DNA from: an uncultured Anaerosacchariphilus sp.
GTDB taxonomy: Bacteria; Bacillota; Clostridia; Lachnospirales; Lachnospiraceae
Length of the DNA: 7,743 bases
Reading direction: 5' to 3'
NCBI GenBank assembly: GCA_934402125.1
Contig: CAKRTY010000070.1
Location: 1-7,743 of the forward strand
Under the pieces are notes generated by a model that searched no databases, was not told the DNA's origin, and worked only from the letters and a program-made list of their open reading frames with translations. Below, in pieces: positions 6,718 to 7,743 of this stretch. A program made the translations under genes and the position numbers. Within the stretch, counting starts at the first letter, position 1. Each line of letters opens with the position of its first letter.

Positions 6718-7311
6718 TTACTTAGAATACAGCTCGACGATAAGCATCTCATCAACCGGAACATCGATCACTTCTCTGGACGGAAGCTCCTTAACGGTTC
6801 CCTTCAGAGCCTCCAGGTCAGACTCAAGCCATTCCGGAGTCAGTCTTCCTGCAGTTGCCTCTACGATATCCTTATATCTCTGAGATCCCTTGCACTTCTC
6901 TTTGATTTCGATTACGTCGCCAGCCTTTACAAGGTAGGACGGAATGTTTACCTGCTTGCCGTTTACGAGAACGTGCTTGTGATCTACGATCTGACGAGCC
7001 TCTCTTCTGGTTCTTGCAAGACCCAGACGGAAAACAACGTTGTCCAGTCTGCTCTCCAGGATAACCATCAGGTTCTCACCGGTCATGCCCTTCATCTTAT
7101 CCGCTTTCTTGTAGTAGTTACGGAACGGCTTCTCAAGTACGCCGTAGATGAATTTTGCTTTCTGCTTCTCACGAAGCTGAAGTCCGTACTCGGACATCTT
7201 TCTGTTTGCTCTCTTTAACTCTCTTGTGGACTTCTTATCAATTCCTAATACTGTCGGCTCCAGACCAAGGGAACGACATCTTTTTAAAACCGGAACACGA
7301 TTGACTGCCAT
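6718..7311 (-). CDS. rpsD: 30S ribosomal protein S4
   Basis: Small-subunit assembly protein that binds the 5' domain of 16S rRNA, and in many bacteria also a translational regulator. 197 residues. It starts [19 protein letters not shown] and has [17 protein letters not shown] (42-58), the usual S4 N-terminal signature. The S4 RNA-binding domain runs from about [20 protein letters not shown] (87-106) to [20 protein letters not shown] (116-135). Only one cysteine (Cys12) lies in the N-terminal region, so this is the zinc-free form. The ATG at 7311 follows a perfect AGGAGGT 9 nt upstream, which sits 3 nt past the rpsK stop. With just 19 nt between genes there is no room for a separate S4 leader. 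Confidence 0.98.
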   Translation of the reverse strand: MAVNRVPVLKRCRSLGLEPTVLGIDKKSTRELKRANRKMSEYGLQLREKQKAKFIYGVLEKPFRNYYKKADKMKGMTGENLMVILESRLDNVVFRLGLARTRREARQIVDHKHVLVNGKQVNIPSYLVKAGDVIEIKEKCKGSQRYKDIVEATAGRLTPEWLESDLEALKGTVKELPSREVIDVPVDEMLIVELYSK

Positions 7312-7330
7312 AACTTACGTACCTCCTAAA

Positions 7331-7723
7331 TTAGACTCTTCTACGCTTGGGCGGACGGCATCCGTTGTGCGGAACGGGTGTTACGTCACGAATACTGGTT
7401 ACCTCCAGACCACATGCCTGAAGTGCACGGATTGCTGCCTCACGGCCTGAACCTGGTCCCTTAACCATAACGTCTACAGTCTTGAGTCCATGTACTAAAG
7501 CTGCCTTGGTTGCAGTCTCAGCTGCCATCTGTGCAGCATACGGAGTAGATTTCCTTGAACCTCTAAATCCCAGACCACCGGCACTTGCCCATGACAGAGC
7601 GTTTCCTTCCGTATCTGTCAGAGTAACGATTGTGTTGTTAAAAGATGACTGAATATGTGCCTGTCCGCGTTCAACGTTTTTCTTTACGCGCTTTTTTGTC
7701 ACTTTCTTTGTAACTTTCGCCAT
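7331..7723 (-). CDS. rpsK: 30S ribosomal protein S11
   Basis: Platform protein of the small subunit near the mRNA exit and E site. 130 residues, normal length. The basic N-terminal tail (1-18) is followed by [20 protein letters not shown] (20-39), [19 protein letters not shown] (47-65), [15 protein letters not shown] (87-101) and the near-invariant end [13 protein letters not shown] (118-130). Asn120-Gly121 matches the site where Escherichia coli S11 is known to form isoaspartate. The SD upstream of the ATG at 7723 is weak (AGG about 10 nt away), unlike its neighbours. This may mean translation coupled to the gene before it, probably rpsM beyond the right edge. Confidence 0.99.
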   Translation of the reverse strand: MAKVTKKVTKKRVKKNVERGQAHIQSSFNNTIVTLTDTEGNALSWASAGGLGFRGSRKSTPYAAQMAAETATKAALVHGLKTVDVMVKGPGSGREAAIRALQACGLEVTSIRDVTPVPHNGCRPPKRRRV

Positions 7724-7743
7724 TTTAAACTAACCTACTTTCT

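Noticed and set aside
1..7743. Search for CRISPR repeats, tRNA, insertion sequences, phage genes, toxin-antitoxin pairs or a defence system
   Set aside because: Reading both strands showed no repeat arrays, terminal inverted repeats, transposase motifs or such gene families. Nearly all sequence is taken by the nine genes described.

Overview
All genes in this window lie on the minus strand, so it reads right to left. The organism is most likely a member of Clostridia, and probably Lachnospiraceae. The grounds are the gene order rpsK-rpsD-rpoA-rplQ (in Bacillus rpsD lies outside this cluster), an enlarged L17, strong AGGAGG-type Shine-Dalgarno (SD) sequences, TTG and GTG starts, and the general look of the proteins. 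This placement is inference from the sequence alone.

Right half (about 7723 to 5062): the distal part of the ribosomal alpha operon, rpsK (S11), rpsD (S4), rpoA (RNA polymerase alpha) and rplQ (L17). Spacing is tight and SDs are good except for the weak one before rpsK. The cluster ends in a strong GC-rich intrinsic terminator at 4991-5029. Upstream genes (probably rpsM, rpmJ, infA) would lie beyond the right edge.

Left half (4989 to 1): a sigma-A-like promoter (TTGCAC, 17 nt, TAAAAT) starts directly against the terminator. It appears to drive a five-gene run: a class I/II PLP aminotransferase, sfsA, mutY (A/G-mismatch adenine glycosylase), glf (UDP-galactopyranose mutase) and a family 2 glycosyltransferase cut by the left edge. 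Gaps are short (12 to about 48 nt) and no terminator is visible between them, so co-transcription is plausible though unproven. The last two genes point to a galactofuranose-containing surface glycan. mutY protects DNA from 8-oxoguanine mutagenesis, and SfsA has nuclease-like residues. The aminotransferase substrate cannot be told from the sequence.

I see no CRISPR array, tRNA, rRNA, insertion sequence, phage gene or recognisable defence system. No non-coding stretch exceeds about 165 bases. This is largely a housekeeping region. The points most worth a second look are the enlarged L17, the terminator/promoter junction, a short repeated SD-sequestering motif before two start codons, and the MutY cysteine spacing and start codon.
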